Source: Phaeobacter gallaeciensis DSM 26640
GTDB lineage: Bacteria > Pseudomonadota > Alphaproteobacteria > Rhodobacterales > Rhodobacteraceae
Reading direction: 5' to 3'
NCBI RefSeq assembly: GCF_000511385.1
Contig: NC_023137.1
Coordinates: 619,501 to 683,500, forward strand
Length of the DNA: 64,000 nucleotides
In this document: positions 25,430-34,956 of the stretch, piece by piece
Layout of the letters: each line of letters opens with the position of its first letter
Numbering within the stretch: the stretch's first letter is position 1
The notes under the pieces: model-generated
The model's database searches: none
What the model was told of the DNA's origin: nothing
What the model saw: only the letters and a program-made list of their open reading frames with translations
Program-made: the position numbers and the translations under genes

Positions 25430-27418
25430 ATGGCGATGGAGATCACCGGAGTTGAACATCTGTGGATTCCATTGCCGGATGGGCGCAGGCTGGCAGCACG
25501 GATGTGGTTGCCGGAGGGTGACGGCCCCTTTCCCGCGATCCTGGAATATCTGCCCTATCGCAAACGCGACGGTACGGCGCCGCGGGATGCCACCACCCAT
25601 CCGGTTTTTGCGGCTGAGGGCTATGTCTGTCTGCGCGTCGATATTGCAGGCACCGGCGACAGCGAGGGGCTGTTTGATGATGAATATTCCGAACAGGAGC
25701 TGAGCGACGGCGAGGCGGTGCTGGCCTGGCTTGCGACGCAGCCCTGTTGTGATGGCAATATCGGCATGATTGGAATTTCCTGGGGCGGTTTCAATGGCTT
25801 GCAACTGGCCGCACGACAGCCCGAAGCGCTGAAGGCGGTTGTTAGCGTGGCCTCAACCGTGGATCGCTATGCCGATGATATCCATTTTATGGGTGGCTGC
25901 CTGCTCAGCGATAATGCCAATTGGGCGTCGCAGATGTTTGCCTATCAGACCCGCCCGCTGGATCCCGAGCTGCGCCCGGATTGGCGCGAGGCTTGGGTGG
26001 AGCGGATCGAGGCGCTGCCGTTTATGGCCGCAGATTGGCTGCGGCATTCGCAGCGCGATGATTTCTGGAAACACGGATCGGTATGTGATGATTGGTCGGC
26101 AATCAAGGCGCCGGTACTGGCGATCACCGGCTGGGCGGATGCCTACGTGAATGCACCGCCTGCATTGGCGGCCAATATGCAGGCCTCGGCGAAGGCGCTG
26201 ATAGGTCCTTGGGAACATCGCTATGCGCATATCTCCAAGCTGGAGGCACATGATTTCCACGCAGAGGTGCTGCGCTGGTTTGATCGCTGGCTGAAGGGGG
26301 AAGACAGCGGGGCGGAGGCTCTGCCGGATTATCGCACCTACATGCAGGAGCATTTCAACCCGACCAAGGAAAACAAACCCCGGCAGGGCCGCTGGGTTGC
26401 CGAGGGCGACTGGCCGTCCCCGAATGTGCGCGAGGTGGTGCACTCTTTCGGGCAGCAGGGCGCGTTGCAGGCTGCCCCGGATGCGGGGGAGGCTGTGGTG
26501 TCCAATCCGGCAACCCTTGGGGCCGCCGGTGGTTATTTCTGTGCGGGCATGCGGATTGATAATGAACTGCCGGGTGATCAGGCGGGAGACGATGCGCTGT
26601 CCACCTGTTTTGATACGCAGCCACTGGATGTCCCGCTAGAGCTGCTGGGACGGGCGCGGGTGCGGCTGGCGTTCTCTGTCGACAAACCTGTGGCGCAGGT
26701 GATGGCGCGACTGTGTGATGTGGCGCCGGATGGCGTGTCCCAGCGCATCACTTATCGCGGCCGCAACCTCTGCCATGATGACACACATGAGATCGCTGAG
26801 GCGTTGGTGCCGGGCAAGCGCTATGAGGTGGAGTTTGCGCTCAATGAATGCGCGCATCATCTGCGGGCAGGCCATAAGCTGCGGTTGGCGTTGTCGACGT
26901 CTTACTGGCCTATCGTCTGGCCCTCACCGGAGCCTGTGGCACTGACGCTGCATCTGGACGGCTGCGCGCTGATCCTGCCGGAACGTCAGGGCGCGGCAGA
27001 GAGCGACCCGCAGGCACCGCGAGCGGCGCGGGAGTATCCGACCTATGCAGCAGAGGTTGTCCGTGCGCCCTCCGGCACGTCTAACACTTATCAGGAGGCG
27101 GATGGCACGCTGGTTTTGGAGACCTTTGACGACTACGGCGCGGCGATTGACCCGGTGCATGGGATGGAGGTCGGCAGCCATGTGGCCATGCGCTATGCCA
27201 TCCACCCTGATGATCCGGCAAGTGCGACATTCTCCAGCCAGTGGAGATTTACATTTGCGCGCGGAGACTGGCAGGTGCAGGTCGATACTGACAATCTGAT
27301 GCGCGGCGATCGGGAGGATTTCCACCTCTGGCGCAGGGTTGTGGCCACTGAAGGCGCCGACCAGACAGAGGTTTGCGTTAAGGAATGGAGCGAGCATCTG
27401 CCACGCTATTGTTTGTGA
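25430..27418 (+). CDS. CocE/NonD-family serine hydrolase
   Basis: The 662-residue protein has an N-terminal alpha/beta hydrolase domain with nucleophile motif GISWGGF (near residue 115), a likely acid residue in GWADAYVNAP and a His in GPWEHRYAH. It ends with a C-terminal galactose-binding-like jelly roll of the X-Pro dipeptidyl-peptidase type. The family cleaves esters, amides or peptides; the substrate is unknown. ATG 25430 follows an AGGAAGAGGG site; ATG 25436 is an alternative. It probably forms a transcription unit with the CoA-transferase. Confidence 0.85.
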   Translation: MAMEITGVEHLWIPLPDGRRLAARMWLPEGDGPFPAILEYLPYRKRDGTAPRDATTHPVFAAEGYVCLRVDIAGTGDSEGLFDDEYSEQELSDGEAVLAWLATQPCCDGNIGMIGISWGGFNGLQLAARQPEALKAVVSVASTVDRYADDIHFMGGCLLSDNANWASQMFAYQTRPLDPELRPDWREAWVERIEALPFMAADWLRHSQRDDFWKHGSVCDDWSAIKAPVLAITGWADAYVNAPPALAANMQASAKALIGPWEHRYAHISKLEAHDFHAEVLRWFDRWLKGEDSGAEALPDYRTYMQEHFNPTKENKPRQGRWVAEGDWPSPNVREVVHSFGQQGALQAAPDAGEAVVSNPATLGAAGGYFCAGMRIDNELPGDQAGDDALSTCFDTQPLDVPLELLGRARVRLAFSVDKPVAQVMARLCDVAPDGVSQRITYRGRNLCHDDTHEIAEALVPGKRYEVEFALNECAHHLRAGHKLRLALSTSYWPIVWPSPEPVALTLHLDGCALILPERQGAAESDPQAPRAAREYPTYAAEVVRAPSGTSNTYQEADGTLVLETFDDYGAAIDPVHGMEVGSHVAMRYAIHPDDPASATFSSQWRFTFARGDWQVQVDTDNLMRGDREDFHLWRRVVATEGADQTEVCVKEWSEHLPRYCL

Positions 27419-27629
27419 TTTCGCATCAAATCCTGTTAAAAATCGCTGTTTTTCCCCGGATTGACCCCCAGTTCGCCACGGTTTGGCCACGTTCTGTGAC
27501 CAAAAACAGAACTGCGCGTTAACCATTTCGGGTGAGAATACCGCCCTTGAGATGTTGTCATCGCGCTGGAAGGCCGGGCGGATGGTCCCCCGGTTGTGAG
27601 CAGACGATAAACAGAATTGGGGCGAGAAG

Positions 27630-28634
27630 GTGCATCTATCCGTTGTTGTACCCTGCTATAATGAGGAAGAGTCTATCCCCCTACTGGTGGATCGGTTGGT
27701 GCAGGCAATCGAACCCTGGGCGGAACGGGCCGAGATCATACTGGTCGATGATGGCTCAAGCGATGAGACCTGGACCGCGATGGAGGCCGCGCATAAGCGG
27801 CATCCGGTGGTGCGGGGCATTCGCCTGTCGGCCAATCGCGGCCACCAGGTTGCACTGACCGCAGGTCTGGAAGCCGCCGAAGGAGACCGGATTTTCATGC
27901 TGGATGCTGATCTTCAGGATCCGCCGGAAATTCTGCCTGATATGATGATGATGATGGACCGCGGTTATGACGTGGTCTATGGCCGCCGCGCCGAACGTCA
28001 GGGCGAAACCCTGTTCAAGAAGGCGACCGCCTATCTGTTCTACCGGTTTCTCAATACCCTGTCCGATGTGGATATCCCCAAGGATACAGGCGATTTTCGT
28101 CTGGTAAGCCGCCGCTCGCTGGATGCGGTGTTGAAGATGCCGGAGCGGGCGCGCTTCATCCGTGGCATGTTCGCCTGGGCCGGATTCCACCAGATCGGGT
28201 TGGAATATGTCCGCGAGGCACGGGTGGCGGGCGAGACGAAATATCCCTTCAAGGCGATGCTGCGCTTTGCCACTGATGCGCTGACCGGGTTTTCGACCAA
28301 ACCGCTGAAAATGGCCACGCGGCTGGCCTTTGTCAGCCTGCTGGTGACGGTGCTGATGGCGATCTATGTCTTCGGCTCGCTGATCCTGTTCAATACGGTT
28401 GCCGGTTGGGCCTCGGTACTGCTGGCGATTTCCTTCTTCTCGGCGATCCAGCTTCTGACTTTGGGGATCCTCGGCGAATATGTCGGGCGGCTCTACATGG
28501 AGAGCAAGCAGCGGCCGCTTTACTTCCTGTCGCAGGAGACCGGCCACCCTGCTGCCCATGCGGTGGATTTCACCGGTGACAGCCGTCCGATCACGACATC
28601 GCCCAAGGCCCCCGCCCAAAAAGAAGCGTCATGA
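27630..28634 (+). CDS. GtrB/DPM1-type polyprenyl-phosphate glycosyltransferase
   Basis: The 334-residue GT2 enzyme has catalytic motifs VVPCYNEEES, LVDDGSSDET, the metal-binding MLDADLQDPPE and the later DTGDFRLVSR. Two C-terminal transmembrane helices follow (about 235-300). Members transfer a sugar from a nucleotide donor to undecaprenyl phosphate at the cytoplasmic face. The start is GTG at 27630. The stop overlaps a GtrA gene (ATGA), so this is a gtr-type surface glycosylation locus. Confidence 0.88.
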   Translation: MHLSVVVPCYNEEESIPLLVDRLVQAIEPWAERAEIILVDDGSSDETWTAMEAAHKRHPVVRGIRLSANRGHQVALTAGLEAAEGDRIFMLDADLQDPPEILPDMMMMMDRGYDVVYGRRAERQGETLFKKATAYLFYRFLNTLSDVDIPKDTGDFRLVSRRSLDAVLKMPERARFIRGMFAWAGFHQIGLEYVREARVAGETKYPFKAMLRFATDALTGFSTKPLKMATRLAFVSLLVTVLMAIYVFGSLILFNTVAGWASVLLAISFFSAIQLLTLGILGEYVGRLYMESKQRPLYFLSQETGHPAAHAVDFTGDSRPITTSPKAPAQKEAS

Positions 28635-29032
28635 TCCGCGCCGTTGTTCAGAAGGACCTCGGCCAGTTGATCCGCTTTGCCATTGTGGGCGTCTCGGTGG
28701 CGGCGATTTATGTACTGCTGTTTCTAGGCTTCCTGCACGTTGGGCTGGTGGCGTGGCTCGCCAATGCGCTGGCCTTTGGCCTTGCAGTACTGGTGCAATA
28801 TGTCGGGCAGACAGTCTGGACCTTCCGCCAAAAGCTTGGTCAGCCGGATCAGGCGCTGCGCTTTGGCTGTACCATCGGGCTGGGATTTGTCGCCTCCGGG
28901 CTGCTCACCGGTGTAATCGGGCCGATGCTGTCCTGGCCGGACTGGCTGGCTGCCAGCACCGCCGCCGTCTGGCTGCCGGTGCAGAACTACCTGTTTTTCA
29001 AAATCTGGGTCTATGCCGGAAACGGCGCGTAA
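28631..29032 (+). CDS. GtrA-family membrane protein
   Basis: The 133-residue protein has four predicted transmembrane helices and the family pattern FAIVGVSVAAIYVLLF at the first helix. GtrA proteins are thought to flip the polyprenyl-linked sugar made by GtrB to the periplasm. It overlaps the GtrB gene by four bases and is followed by a methyltransferase gene after 16 nt. Confidence 0.85.
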   Translation: MIRAVVQKDLGQLIRFAIVGVSVAAIYVLLFLGFLHVGLVAWLANALAFGLAVLVQYVGQTVWTFRQKLGQPDQALRFGCTIGLGFVASGLLTGVIGPMLSWPDWLAASTAAVWLPVQNYLFFKIWVYAGNGA

Positions 29033-29048
29033 AGAGGAGACACTCGCG

Positions 29049-29834
29049 ATGTCGCATGTCTATTCCAATGAATTCTATGACTATATCGACCTTGGCGCAC
29101 GCAGCTCGGCGCAGGCGTTGATCGCTGCTGTACAGCCCTGGCTGGGTGCAGAGAGCGTGCTGGATCTGGGCAGCGGTCGTGGCGTCTGGCTCAGTGAATG
29201 GGCCAAGGCAGGGGTTGAGGAGGTCGCCGGTGTAGATGGCGATTATGTAGACCGTGATCGGTTGGCGATCCCGGCGACGTGTTACCATGCGGCGGATCTG
29301 ACGGGGGACGTCGATCTAGGGCGCCGTTTTGATCTGGCGCAGAGTCTGGAAGTTGGGGAACATCTGCCGAAGGCCGCGTCCGCGACATTGGTCAACGGGC
29401 TGACCCGTCATGCGGATCGCGTGCTGTTTTCAGCCGCCGTACCGGGGCAGGGTGGGGAGTTTCATATCAATGAACAGCCGCTGTCGTTCTGGCAGGATCT
29501 CTTTGCGGCGCAGGGCTACCGCGCGTTTGACTGTGTGCGCCCGGCGCTGAAAGAGGCGGAGGGCGTAGAGCCCTGGTATCGTTACAACACGGTGCTTTAC
29601 GTGAATGAGGCAGGGCGTACGGGCCTGCCTGAAGAGGTCCTGGCAACCGAGATCCCGCTCGGCCAGAAGGTGCGTTCTGCGGGCAGCATTGGTTGGCGGT
29701 TGCGCCGGGGGGTTGTCTCTATGATGCCCGAGGTGATGGTGACCAAGATCGCCCAGGGGCGCGCGGCTATCATTGCGCGGCAGGCACGGGCTGCGGGGCT
29801 GGTGGGTGCTGGTTCAGCAAAAGGGACGATCTGA
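29049..29834 (+). CDS. Class I SAM-dependent methyltransferase
   Basis: The 261-residue protein has a Rossmann-type SAM site (VLDLGSGRGVWLSEWAKAG) near residue 36, an acidic ribose contact in GVDGDYVDR and a QSLEVGEHLPK segment after strand 4. ATG 29049 follows GAGGAG. The last 50 residues are basic and may contact the membrane. Its stop shares one base with the GtrII-like gene, so it belongs to the gtr locus. Methylation of the transferred sugar or of a surface glycan is inferred. Confidence 0.82.
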   Translation: MSHVYSNEFYDYIDLGARSSAQALIAAVQPWLGAESVLDLGSGRGVWLSEWAKAGVEEVAGVDGDYVDRDRLAIPATCYHAADLTGDVDLGRRFDLAQSLEVGEHLPKAASATLVNGLTRHADRVLFSAAVPGQGGEFHINEQPLSFWQDLFAAQGYRAFDCVRPALKEAEGVEPWYRYNTVLYVNEAGRTGLPEEVLATEIPLGQKVRSAGSIGWRLRRGVVSMMPEVMVTKIAQGRAAIIARQARAAGLVGAGSAKGTI

Positions 29835-31294
29835 TGACACTGGTGATGGATAGCCCTGTGGCGGCGCCACGACAGGGCGTCTGGCCCTTGGCGGCGACGA
29901 TCGCGGTGGCCTTTTTCGGGTTGCTGATTGCGGCGGTGTTTCAACTGCCGGACCCGCTGATCCGTCACGACGACTACCCGGCCTTGTTTGGCGACGCGGA
30001 GACATACTACGTCAAAACCCTGACCGAGGGGCGTTGGATCAACTACCTCTGGCACTTACGCGAAATATTGCTGCCGAGCTGGGGCAACTACTTGATATAC
30101 AACGCGCTTTGGGCAGTGGTGTTGGGGTGCCTCGCGCATAATGCGCTGGGCGCCGAGGCGGCGCTGTGGCGCAAGGGGGCAGTGGCGCTGATTGCGGGGC
30201 TGTCTGCGCCGGCGCTGCTGATCTCACTGTGGTTCAACACGCTGATCCCCGGCATGGCGATCCTTGCCCTCTATGCGCTGGCAACCACGCAGCTGTCGGA
30301 CCGGAGCTGTCGCTGGCTACTGGTGCCCTTCGTGCCCTTGGCGCTCACGGCCTATACCACCTACCCGTTTTTCCTGCTGGCACTCTGTCTGACGCGTGTG
30401 GATACGCAGCGCTCGGCCAAGGATCTTGCTGCCCTTCTGGGGCTGTTCATCCTGTGCTTCGCGCTGGCGCTGGCGTCGATCTATACGCTGAACTACCTGT
30501 TTCACGGCATCTTCGGCATTCCGATGGCGGAATGGCGGATGCCAAGCCCGGCGCAAGATCTGGCCTCTCTGCTAGAGAATATCACCCTTATTGGCGACTT
30601 CCTCAGCAGCTCTGCTTCGCTGGTGTCGTTCCATTTCCTGCCGTTGACAGTGTTTCAGCTGGCGTTGTTGGGGTGGGCCATTTGGGTGGTTGGAAAGTCC
30701 GACCCCTGGCGCGCGATCTATCCGCTGGCGGGCATTTGCCTTGGGATGGGGCTGATTTTTGTGCAGACGGTCAAGACCGGCATCACCCTGCCGCCGCGTG
30801 TCTCTGGGTTTGTCTGGCTTTACTATGCGGTGCTTCTGGGGCTTCTGTCGCAGGAGCTGGCGGCGCGCGGCGCGGGCTGGGACCGCATCGGGCGCAACCT
30901 TCTGGCCTTTGTTGCGCTGATCTATCTTGCCTTTAATGTGCTCCAGCACCGCGATGTGACCGCATGGCAGGCTGACAGCCGCAGCATGGTGGCTCAAATC
31001 ACACCTGCGGATGGCCCGATCTATGTCAGCGGTACATATCTGTCGCTGCCATCGGGGGAGAAGTCTGGCCTGCAGCATGATCTATCGGTGGCGTTTCGCC
31101 TGACGCAGCTGACCGGGCGTGATGTGGTGATCTGCGCGATGACACCAGATGCCTGTGCCCATCTGCCGGAAGATGTTCAGTCCGGTGCCCAAGGCCCCGA
31201 CTATGAGGTGCGCAATCTGGACGTGGGCAGCGTGATCATGCTGTCATCCACCCCAATCCGCGAGGCGGCACATAACATCCCTGATAGCGGTTGA
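29834..31294 (+). CDS. GtrII-like multi-pass membrane glycosyltransferase
   Basis: The 486-residue protein has about ten to eleven hydrophobic helices. An early periplasmic loop carries acidic residues (RHDDYPALFGDAE) and the GRWINYLWH segment, a layout typical of the GtrII glucosyltransferase family. A soluble tail of about 100 residues ends the protein. As in phage-type gtrABC loci, it would transfer the sugar from the flipped polyprenyl carrier onto a surface polysaccharide. Family membership is judged by topology and context, so it is less certain than GtrA/GtrB. Confidence 0.72.
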   Translation: MTLVMDSPVAAPRQGVWPLAATIAVAFFGLLIAAVFQLPDPLIRHDDYPALFGDAETYYVKTLTEGRWINYLWHLREILLPSWGNYLIYNALWAVVLGCLAHNALGAEAALWRKGAVALIAGLSAPALLISLWFNTLIPGMAILALYALATTQLSDRSCRWLLVPFVPLALTAYTTYPFFLLALCLTRVDTQRSAKDLAALLGLFILCFALALASIYTLNYLFHGIFGIPMAEWRMPSPAQDLASLLENITLIGDFLSSSASLVSFHFLPLTVFQLALLGWAIWVVGKSDPWRAIYPLAGICLGMGLIFVQTVKTGITLPPRVSGFVWLYYAVLLGLLSQELAARGAGWDRIGRNLLAFVALIYLAFNVLQHRDVTAWQADSRSMVAQITPADGPIYVSGTYLSLPSGEKSGLQHDLSVAFRLTQLTGRDVVICAMTPDACAHLPEDVQSGAQGPDYEVRNLDVGSVIMLSSTPIREAAHNIPDSG

Positions 31295-31316
31295 GGAAAT
31301 AGACAAGGTGAAACAA

Positions 31317-31342
31317 AAACGGGGGCCTCAGCGCCCCCGTTT
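31317..31342. terminator. Bidirectional terminator between gtr locus and nadC
   Basis: AAACGGGGGC (31317-31326), loop CTCAGC, GCCCCCGTTT (31333-31342) is a perfect 10-bp stem flanked by A-rich and T-rich arms. It serves the two convergent genes. Confidence 0.85.
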
Positions 31343-31366
31343 GCATGTCAGACTGGGTAGGTAAGC

Positions 31367-32221
31367 TCAGAAATCGAGGCCAAGATCCAGCGTCTGCGCC
31401 GAATGGGTCAGCGCACCAGAGGAGATGTAGTCGACCCCCGTGGCTGCGACCTCGGCAATGCGGTCGCGGCGCATATTACCGGAGGCTTCGGTCACCAGAT
31501 GGCCCTTCGCCATTGCCACAGCCTGCGTCAGCGTTGGTGTATCCATATTGTCCAGAAGCACCACGTCGGCGCCGCCGGTCTCCAACACGTCCTCCAGTTG
31601 GGTAAGCGTGTCGACTTCGATTTCGACCTTCATCATATGGCTGACATTGGCCCTAGCAGCGTTGAGCACGGCGGCCACGCCACCGGCGGCAGCGATATGG
31701 TTGTCCTTGATCAGGATTGCATCGGAGAGCCCGTAGCGGTGATTGTAGCCACCACCGTGTAGCACCGCCTGCTTTTCCACGATGCGCAGGCCCGGTGTGG
31801 TCTTACGGGTGCAGGTGATCCGGGTCTCAGTCCCCTCGGTTTCTGCCACGAAGGAGGCCGTCAGACTGGCAATGCCAGAGAGACGCCCGGCAAAGTTCAA
31901 CGCCACACGTTCGCCCGACAGGATCGACGCGGCAGAGCCTGCGATGGTCATCAACGTCTGGCCGGGGGTGCAGGGGCTGCCATCGGGCACCAGCGTTTCG
32001 ATCTTGAGCGTCGGGTCCACGAGGTGAAAGGCGAGGCGGGCGATCTGCATGCCAGAGACAACACCTGCGTCGCGGGCATTGAGCCGCGCCTCGTAAGTGG
32101 TCTCTGCCGGGATCACGGCACGGGTGGTGATATCACCGCTTTGGCCAAGGTCTTCCAGCAGGGCAGTGCGGACCAGCGGTTCGATGATCAGATCGGGCAG
32201 GGTGGCAAAGGACGGGGTCAT
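31367..32221 (-). CDS. nadC: Nicotinate-nucleotide pyrophosphorylase (carboxylating)
   Basis: The 284-residue enzyme converts quinolinate and PRPP to nicotinate mononucleotide. It shows the family blocks ALLEDLGQSGDITT, LNFAGRLSGIASLT, TRKTTPGLR, GGGYNHRYGLSDAILIKDNH and the barrel segment VEIEVDTLTQLEDVLE. It overlaps nadB by four bases and ends the nadA-nadB-nadC operon. Confidence 0.95.
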   Translation of the reverse strand: MTPSFATLPDLIIEPLVRTALLEDLGQSGDITTRAVIPAETTYEARLNARDAGVVSGMQIARLAFHLVDPTLKIETLVPDGSPCTPGQTLMTIAGSAASILSGERVALNFAGRLSGIASLTASFVAETEGTETRITCTRKTTPGLRIVEKQAVLHGGGYNHRYGLSDAILIKDNHIAAAGGVAAVLNAARANVSHMMKVEIEVDTLTQLEDVLETGGADVVLLDNMDTPTLTQAVAMAKGHLVTEASGNMRRDRIAEVAATGVDYISSGALTHSAQTLDLGLDF

Positions 32222-33900
32222 GTCGAATCCTGAACGGCGGCGGCGCGAATGGCGCGGGCCTCGGTGAGGGTGATGTGGGTGCGATAGGCCTGTGCAGGGT
32301 CGGCGTCGGGATAGTCATCGCGGAAATGCCCGCCACGGCTTTCGCGGCGGGCCAATGCGGCGGCGGCGATCAGCGTGGCGGTGGCGCACATATTGGCAAA
32401 GCTTTCGTCTTCACCATGCTCTATCAGCAGCTGTTCGATGGTTGCGAGCGCAGTTTTCAGCCCGGCTTCGTTCCGTCGGACCCCGACATGGGTCGTCATT
32501 GTTTCGCGCAGGCGGGCGACGGCGCTGGCGGGGGCGGCAGGTGTGGTGGCGGGAGCAAAACTCAGCGAGACTTCTGGCGGGATGACCGTATCCGTGGGCT
32601 TAGGCCCCAGGGTCTCTGCGATGTCCTGCGCTGCGGTGCGGGCATAGACCAGCGCCTCCAGTAGGCCGTTGGAGGCGAGGCGATTGGCGCCGTGGAGCCC
32701 GGTTGAAGAAGCTTCGCCACAGACCCAGAGATGGGCCAGGCTGGCGCGGCCCTGCATGTCGGTGTCGATGCCACCCATGTGATAATGCGCGGCGACTGCC
32801 ACCGGAATTGGGTTCGCAACGGGGTCGATTCCGGCACGGACGCAGGTTTCCGCGACGGTGGGAAAGCGGGTCAGCACCTCGGCGCCCAAGGCGTCGCGCG
32901 TGTCGAGCATCGGGCGACGGCCTGCCTGCGTTTCGGCAAAGATCGCGCGGGCGACGATATCGCGCGGTGCCAATTCGGCATCCGGATGCGCGGCCAGCAT
33001 GAAACGTGCACCGTCGCTGTTGATCAACACTGCGCCATCTCCACGCAGGGCTTCGGTTGCCAAAGGGGCGGGATCTTCGCCTATGTCAAAGGCAGTAGGG
33101 TGGAACTGTACAAACTCCGGGTCGGCGATCTGTGCCCCGGCACGGGCGGCAAATCCGATGACCTGACCCCGGATGCGTGGCGGATTGGTGGTATGGGCAA
33201 ACAGCCCGCCTGATCCACCGCCTGCAAGCAGGACCGCAGGGGCGCGGATCAGCACCGGAACCGAGGTCCCGCTGGCGTCACTGACCCAGACGCCGCTGAC
33301 GCGCTCGTCGGCTACTTCCAGCCGCACGGCCTGGGTGCCTTCGTGGACTTGAATCGAAGGGGTGGCGCGCACTGCTGCAATCAGCGTTTCCATGATCTGT
33401 CGACCGGCCTGATCGCCCTTTACCCGTACGACACGGGCGACTGAATGGGCGGCCTCGCGGCTCATGACAAATCCACCATCGGCGGTGCGATCAAAAGGCG
33501 TGCCAAGTTCGGTCAGGTCCAGAATGTGATCCCGCGCAACCTTGGTGACCATGGCAGCGACTTCGGCATCAACCGTTCCAGCCCCGGCGCGCATAGTATC
33601 GGTGGCATGGGCGGCCGGGCTGTCGGCCTGATCCATCGCGGCAGCGACGCCGCCCTGCGCCCAAGCGGAACTTGCGCCTTCGCCGAGTGTTTCGGGCGAG
33701 ATCATCAGAACGGGACGCGGCGCCAGTTCAAGTGCGGCATAAAGTGCGGCCATGCCGGCACCCACAATGATCACGCGGTCGGTGTCACAGCTCGCGGTGG
33801 CCTCCGTCAGGGCCTGCACCTCCAGCTGGGGGGTGGCCTCATCACCGGTTTGTTCGCGGGCCTGATCGTCTGAGGTGATCTTCGCGCCGGGGGTGTCCAA
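32218..33900 (-). CDS. nadB: L-aspartate oxidase
   Basis: The 560-residue flavoprotein oxidises L-aspartate to iminoaspartate. Its FAD motif VIIVGAGMAALYAALELA begins only near residue 43. The succinate-dehydrogenase-like fold follows (AWAQGGVAAAM, FVQFHPTAF, HYHMGGIDTD). The frame starts with TTG at 33900, three bases after the nadA stop. The roughly 40 residues before the FAD motif are polar and not typical, so an internal GTG (for example 33819) could be the true start. It lies between nadA and nadC. Confidence 0.92.
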   Translation of the reverse strand: MDTPGAKITSDDQAREQTGDEATPQLEVQALTEATASCDTDRVIIVGAGMAALYAALELAPRPVLMISPETLGEGASSAWAQGGVAAAMDQADSPAAHATDTMRAGAGTVDAEVAAMVTKVARDHILDLTELGTPFDRTADGGFVMSREAAHSVARVVRVKGDQAGRQIMETLIAAVRATPSIQVHEGTQAVRLEVADERVSGVWVSDASGTSVPVLIRAPAVLLAGGGSGGLFAHTTNPPRIRGQVIGFAARAGAQIADPEFVQFHPTAFDIGEDPAPLATEALRGDGAVLINSDGARFMLAAHPDAELAPRDIVARAIFAETQAGRRPMLDTRDALGAEVLTRFPTVAETCVRAGIDPVANPIPVAVAAHYHMGGIDTDMQGRASLAHLWVCGEASSTGLHGANRLASNGLLEALVYARTAAQDIAETLGPKPTDTVIPPEVSLSFAPATTPAAPASAVARLRETMTTHVGVRRNEAGLKTALATIEQLLIEHGEDESFANMCATATLIAAAALARRESRGGHFRDDYPDADPAQAYRTHITLTEARAIRAAAVQDST

Positions 33901-33903
33901 GGA

Positions 33904-34956
33904 TCAAATTCCCAATTTCTGGCTGAGATCAATCATCCGCTGCACCGCCACACGGGCCTGTTCGGCCACCTTTGGGTCGACCTCAACCGGCTCGGACATT
34001 GTGTGCAGCGACCACAGAATTTTCTCCAGCGTGATTTTCTTCATGTAGGGGCACATGTTGCAGGGGCCGACAAAGTCAACTTCGGGTAGTTGATCGGCAA
34101 TATTCGACGCCATCGAGCATTCGGTGATCAGCATCGCCTTTTCCGGCTTCTCGTCGGTCACATATTTGATGATGCCGCTGGTGGAGCCAGAGAAATCTGC
34201 CTCATTCACCACATCCGGCGGGCATTCGGGGTGCGCAATCAGCCGGGTGCCGGGGTTCCATTCGCGGAAATCGCGCAGATCCTTGGCGGTGTATTGCTCG
34301 TGCACAATGCAGGAGCCTTCCCACCAGACCACGTTTTTCTGCGGCACCTGCTGAGCGATATTCTGTGCCAGATATTGATCTGGCGTCATGATCACGGTGT
34401 CGCTCTCCTGTGCGGCCACAATCTGGGCGGCATTGGAGGAGGTGCAGCAGATATCGGAGGCGGCTTTGACTTCGGCTGTGGTGTTCACATAGGTGACCAC
34501 CGGCGCGCCGGGATATTTCGCGCGCATTTCGGCAATACCCTCGGCGGTGATCGATTCCGCGAGCGAACAGCCAGCCTCCATATCGGGGATGAGGACGGTT
34601 TTGTCGGGGCTGAGGATCTTGGAGGTTTCGGCCATGAAATGCACGCCGCATTGCACGATCACATCTGCCTCGACCTTGGCGGCCTCAATCGCGAGCTGGA
34701 GGCTGTCGCCGACCACATCGGCAACACCGTGGTAGATTTCCGGCGTCATGTAGTTATGCGCCAGAATGACGGCGTTCCGCTCTTTCTTGAGGGCCAGAAT
34801 GGCCGCAACATAAGGCGCGTATGTGGCCCAGTCGATCGGGTTCACAACCCGGTCCATATTGGCGTAAATCCCGGACATCTCTTCGGCCAGAGCCGGATTT
34901 GGCGCAAGGTCATAGTGGTTGGCGAGCTGATCGCGCATGGTTTGCAGATCGAACAT
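33904..34956 (-). CDS. nadA: Quinolinate synthase
   Basis: The 350-residue [4Fe-4S] enzyme condenses iminoaspartate with dihydroxyacetone phosphate. It shows NAVILAHNYMTPEIYHGVAD, the cysteine sites VQCGVHFMAE and GPCNMCPYMKKI, and the AHPECPP loop. Length is normal for this type. It is the first gene of the nad operon, divergent from tupB across a 347-nt gap. Confidence 0.95.
   Translation of the reverse strand: MFDLQTMRDQLANHYDLAPNPALAEEMSGIYANMDRVVNPIDWATYAPYVAAILALKKERNAVILAHNYMTPEIYHGVADVVGDSLQLAIEAAKVEADVIVQCGVHFMAETSKILSPDKTVLIPDMEAGCSLAESITAEGIAEMRAKYPGAPVVTYVNTTAEVKAASDICCTSSNAAQIVAAQESDTVIMTPDQYLAQNIAQQVPQKNVVWWEGSCIVHEQYTAKDLRDFREWNPGTRLIAHPECPPDVVNEADFSGSTSGIIKYVTDEKPEKAMLITECSMASNIADQLPEVDFVGPCNMCPYMKKITLEKILWSLHTMSEPVEVDPKVAEQARVAVQRMIDLSQKLGI

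Noticed and set aside
27419..27629. Gap between CocE hydrolase and GtrB searched for an RNA gene, attachment site or phage remnant
   Set aside because: No convincing structure, repeat or coding frame; the gtr locus shows no mobile-element hallmark here.
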